Positions 61,609 to 64,000 of a DNA stretch of 64,000 nt are shown piece after piece (within the stretch, counting starts at the first letter, position 1; each line of letters opens with the position of its first letter). Origin of the DNA: Helopsaltes ochotensis (taxonomy: Eukaryota; Chordata; Aves; Passeriformes; Locustellidae); NCBI GenBank assembly GCA_013400155.1, contig VXBM01000544.1, positions 424,779 to 488,778 on the forward strand, read 5' to 3'. The notes beneath the pieces are model-generated. The model did not search any database. It was not told where the DNA came from and was given only the letters and a program-made list of their open reading frames with translations. A program made the translations under genes and the position numbers.

Positions 61609-64000
61609 AAATTACGTGGAAGTACAGTTGTGCTCCTAGGGGTCCTTTCTGTTAAGGCAATTTTCATATCCAGTAATCAAAAGTTAATCATAATTCATTA
61701 AGTTAAATTGCAGATTGGAAGGTATCAGATGATTTTTTTTTTTTAAATTTAGTTTCAACTTGTCAAGAAGTCTTCTCTTAAGGTTTCAGCACATAGCATT
61801 CAGAATTTTAATTTTGTATTCCACTTTTGTGGAGGTGTCTTATGAAGTATGTGTTTGTATGTGTATTATTCTGTTATAATGGAACAGAAGAGAAATTGTA
61901 GTGGCAATATAGACAATGTTTAGGGGGTTTGGTTTGGCATTTTTTTGCTTGAGGAGTGTGTGTTAGGAGTTGGAAAGAAAGGAGCTTTAAAGCTATGGAT
62001 TTCAGCTCATTTGAAGGTTCTTGGTTATTGCAGCTCTGTTGTTGGATTTCTTGGTCCCCTCCCTTTGGAGGACAAGGGAAGTAGTTTAGTCTCTCATCTG
62101 TATTTTGTTTCTTTTACCTAATCTCTACAGAGAATTAAAATGTTAGAGTTGAATTTCAATCTCTTCTCTCTCCCAGCACTGTAAAAGGCATCTGTGTGCA
62201 ACACACTTTGCTGGTTTACTTTTGGTTCTAGTTTATTATTTACAGAATGAATCCTTTTATTGAAGTATAGCTAGACCTGCAGAACTGACCTACTCTAGTC
62301 TAGCATGGCTCCAGTGCATATTAGACAAGCTTTGCTGCTGCAGCTCTGCTCAAATCCTGCTTTTCCCCTTCTTTCCTCAAAATAAGCCAAGGCATCCTTG
62401 CCTGAACACAGCTTAATAAGTCTTTTTACCAGTGTCTGTATCTGTTCAGGATTTTCTGCTGAAATACATTAAACACGTTGGAAAGTATGTTTATTCTAGG
62501 ACTGGCTTTAGTAGTTAGCAATGTGAATCTCAATTTTAAACCACACCATTAATTTGGAGAAAGATATTTATGCTGTACTGCTTCTTAGAGAATTTAGATG
62601 CTTTTAGAAACCAGATTTACACGAACTTTGGCTGCTGCTGAGGTCTATAGATGTGGTGGACACCCCTTCTCCAGGAGGAATTCCTTGGTTTCTGTTGATG
62701 TGCTTCACTGGTATGAAACCAAGGCTTTCATCTCTTGACATCTTTCTCTACTGCAGTGGTTGTGTCTCTCCTGCTGTTGTATTTGGAGATACAGTTCTGA
62801 TAGATCACCTCCTTGGCTCTGGTAGAACCAGAGGTTTGGCAGGTCCATTTGGTGCTGTTTGCTGCTCAGACTCACCTGAGAGCCATGGCAGATAACCAGA
62901 GTGGCAGTGGAATGGCTTCATTTCAGAGATTCAGAGCCATTCGTGAGAAAGAGAAAGCTTCATAAAGAAATTTGTGCTTTATCTGGCAACTGTAGTGCTA
63001 AAATGAAGTAACCTACAACATTTGTACTCAGAGAAATTATACTGAGCCCTTCTAATAATGATGACTTTGGGTGCTGTTTCAAGTCAGTAGTTTGATGTTT
63101 GAAATGATCACTTACCAATGGGTGCTGTGGTTTTTTGCTTGCCTACAGTGCTGTAGGCTGGCAGTCATTTTTTCCCATTATCAACTCCTTCATGCTTTTC
63201 TTATAGTAAGAGTTTGCCACTTTTCTGTCTTAGTCTAGAAAGATATGACTGACGAGCCTTAATTTGTATGAAGTAGTAACCTAATTTGTATTGTAGTGTA
63301 AGCAGTGTGATGCAAAACTTGTGACTTGGAATCCAGGACTACTTCAAGTAGTCAGGGAAATAAGGAGTGATTAAATGTACTGGATTTGCCTGTATTTCTC
63401 CAGTACTCTGCAAATGTCAATATTCAGAATAGTTAGTTTTCTTTCTATCTCTTCTGGTTCCTATACACTCCAACTCCTGCATTCTGTGTGAAGATATAAC
63501 AAGCTTTAGATATTAACTACATAAAGCTGTCAAGCTTAGGCAACCATTAATTCCACAGTTATAGTTGATTTTTTGTAATTCACCACGTTAGCAATGAAGG
63601 CTCGTCTTCCTTCCTTAGGAAAGTCTTTATTTCATGAGTCTTAAATATATTTCTATCTAGTATGAGTCTGTTAAATACAGCATCAATTCTTCAAAAGCAA
63701 ACTTTTCTCTTTATGCCCTTAAATCCCCCAGGAATCTGATAGAAAGGAAGAAAATGACCACCCTGAACCATGAGCTGCGTTCTTTCTACACCTTGAATTA
63801 AAGTAGCAATTATGAAAACCCACAATTAAATTGCTTTACTTAAAGCAATGAAAACTAATGTGACTTGCAGGCAAGGCTAGACAAGCCTCCAGCTCCCAGA
63901 AATTGTGATGTCCTGACAAGAAATGCCACTGAAAACAATGTTTGGGTGAAGGAGCTTATGAACTCAGTTTTAAAATCTTTTTAAAATAATCCTTTTTATG
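61609..64000. other. Intronic DNA, no gene recognised
   Basis: AT-rich sequence up to the window end. A frame at 62653-62895 is preceded by a splice-acceptor-like CTTTCTCTACTGCAG at 62742-62756, but the product has no recognisable domain. Confidence 0.55.

Larger units (their letters stand above)
56751..64000 (+). other. Intron 1 of the + strand gene (runs off the window)
   Basis: From the GTGAGT donor at 56751 to the window end there is no exon that I can support. The 114-codon frame at 60566-60910 and the 80-codon frame at 62653-62895 show no known domain. The first 300 bases remain CpG-rich. Confidence 0.6.

Noticed and set aside
62653..62895. 80-codon plus-strand frame preceded by a splice-acceptor-like sequence
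   Set aside because: It shows no collagen Gly-X-Y or 7S cysteine pattern and no other recognisable domain. Acceptor-like tracts are common in introns.

Overview
The window looks like a single-locus piece of an avian nuclear genome. Three things point to a bird: degenerate CR1 LINE fragments (35115-35541, and a 3' tail at 61551-61608), very low repeat density, and an AT-rich, CpG-poor background broken by one sharp CpG island. There are no bacterial operons, and I recognise no complete protein-coding gene. Almost every open frame in the intronic DNA is short, unsupported and probably chance.

The focal point is a CpG-island divergent promoter at about 55690-57075, interrupted by a 245-base run of N (55916-56160). 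On the + strand an ATG at 56658 opens a 31-codon signal-peptide exon that ends in a clean GTGAGT donor (56751). On the - strand a leucine-rich signal-peptide exon (55884 down to 55830) ends in a GTAAGT donor, with a good polypyrimidine/AG acceptor just upstream. Two secretory-protein first exons lie head to head, each followed by an intron that runs off the window (more than 55 kb on the left, more than 7 kb on the right). This is the layout of the paired type IV collagen genes. The peptide ends (Trp-Gly...Glu-Ala-Ala-Ala on +; Glu-Leu-Ala-Ser-Ala on -) and exon phases fit COL4A5 (+) and COL4A6 (-) best. COL4A1/COL4A2 is a serious alternative. No Gly-X-Y exon is visible, so this is inference and not proof.

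Region by region: 1-96 is a GAAG microsatellite. 97-55829 is intron of the - strand gene, holding small tandem repeats, a 134-bp local duplication (5740/6725), two abutting perfect palindromes (6865-6896), a near-perfect 93-nt hairpin (20365-20457), a 42-bp minisatellite (30926-31044), an old CR1 fragment (35115-35541) and a minor CpG-rich patch (46950-47430). 55690-57075 is the shared promoter with both first exons. 57076-64000 is intron 1 of the + strand gene, with a CpG cluster near 57915-58060 and a CR1 tail.

If the collagen reading is right, the two genes encode chains of one basement-membrane heterotrimer and are switched on from the same island. The most unusual non-genic signal is the 44-bp-stem hairpin at 20365-20457. 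I did not find a convincing new multi-gene system.
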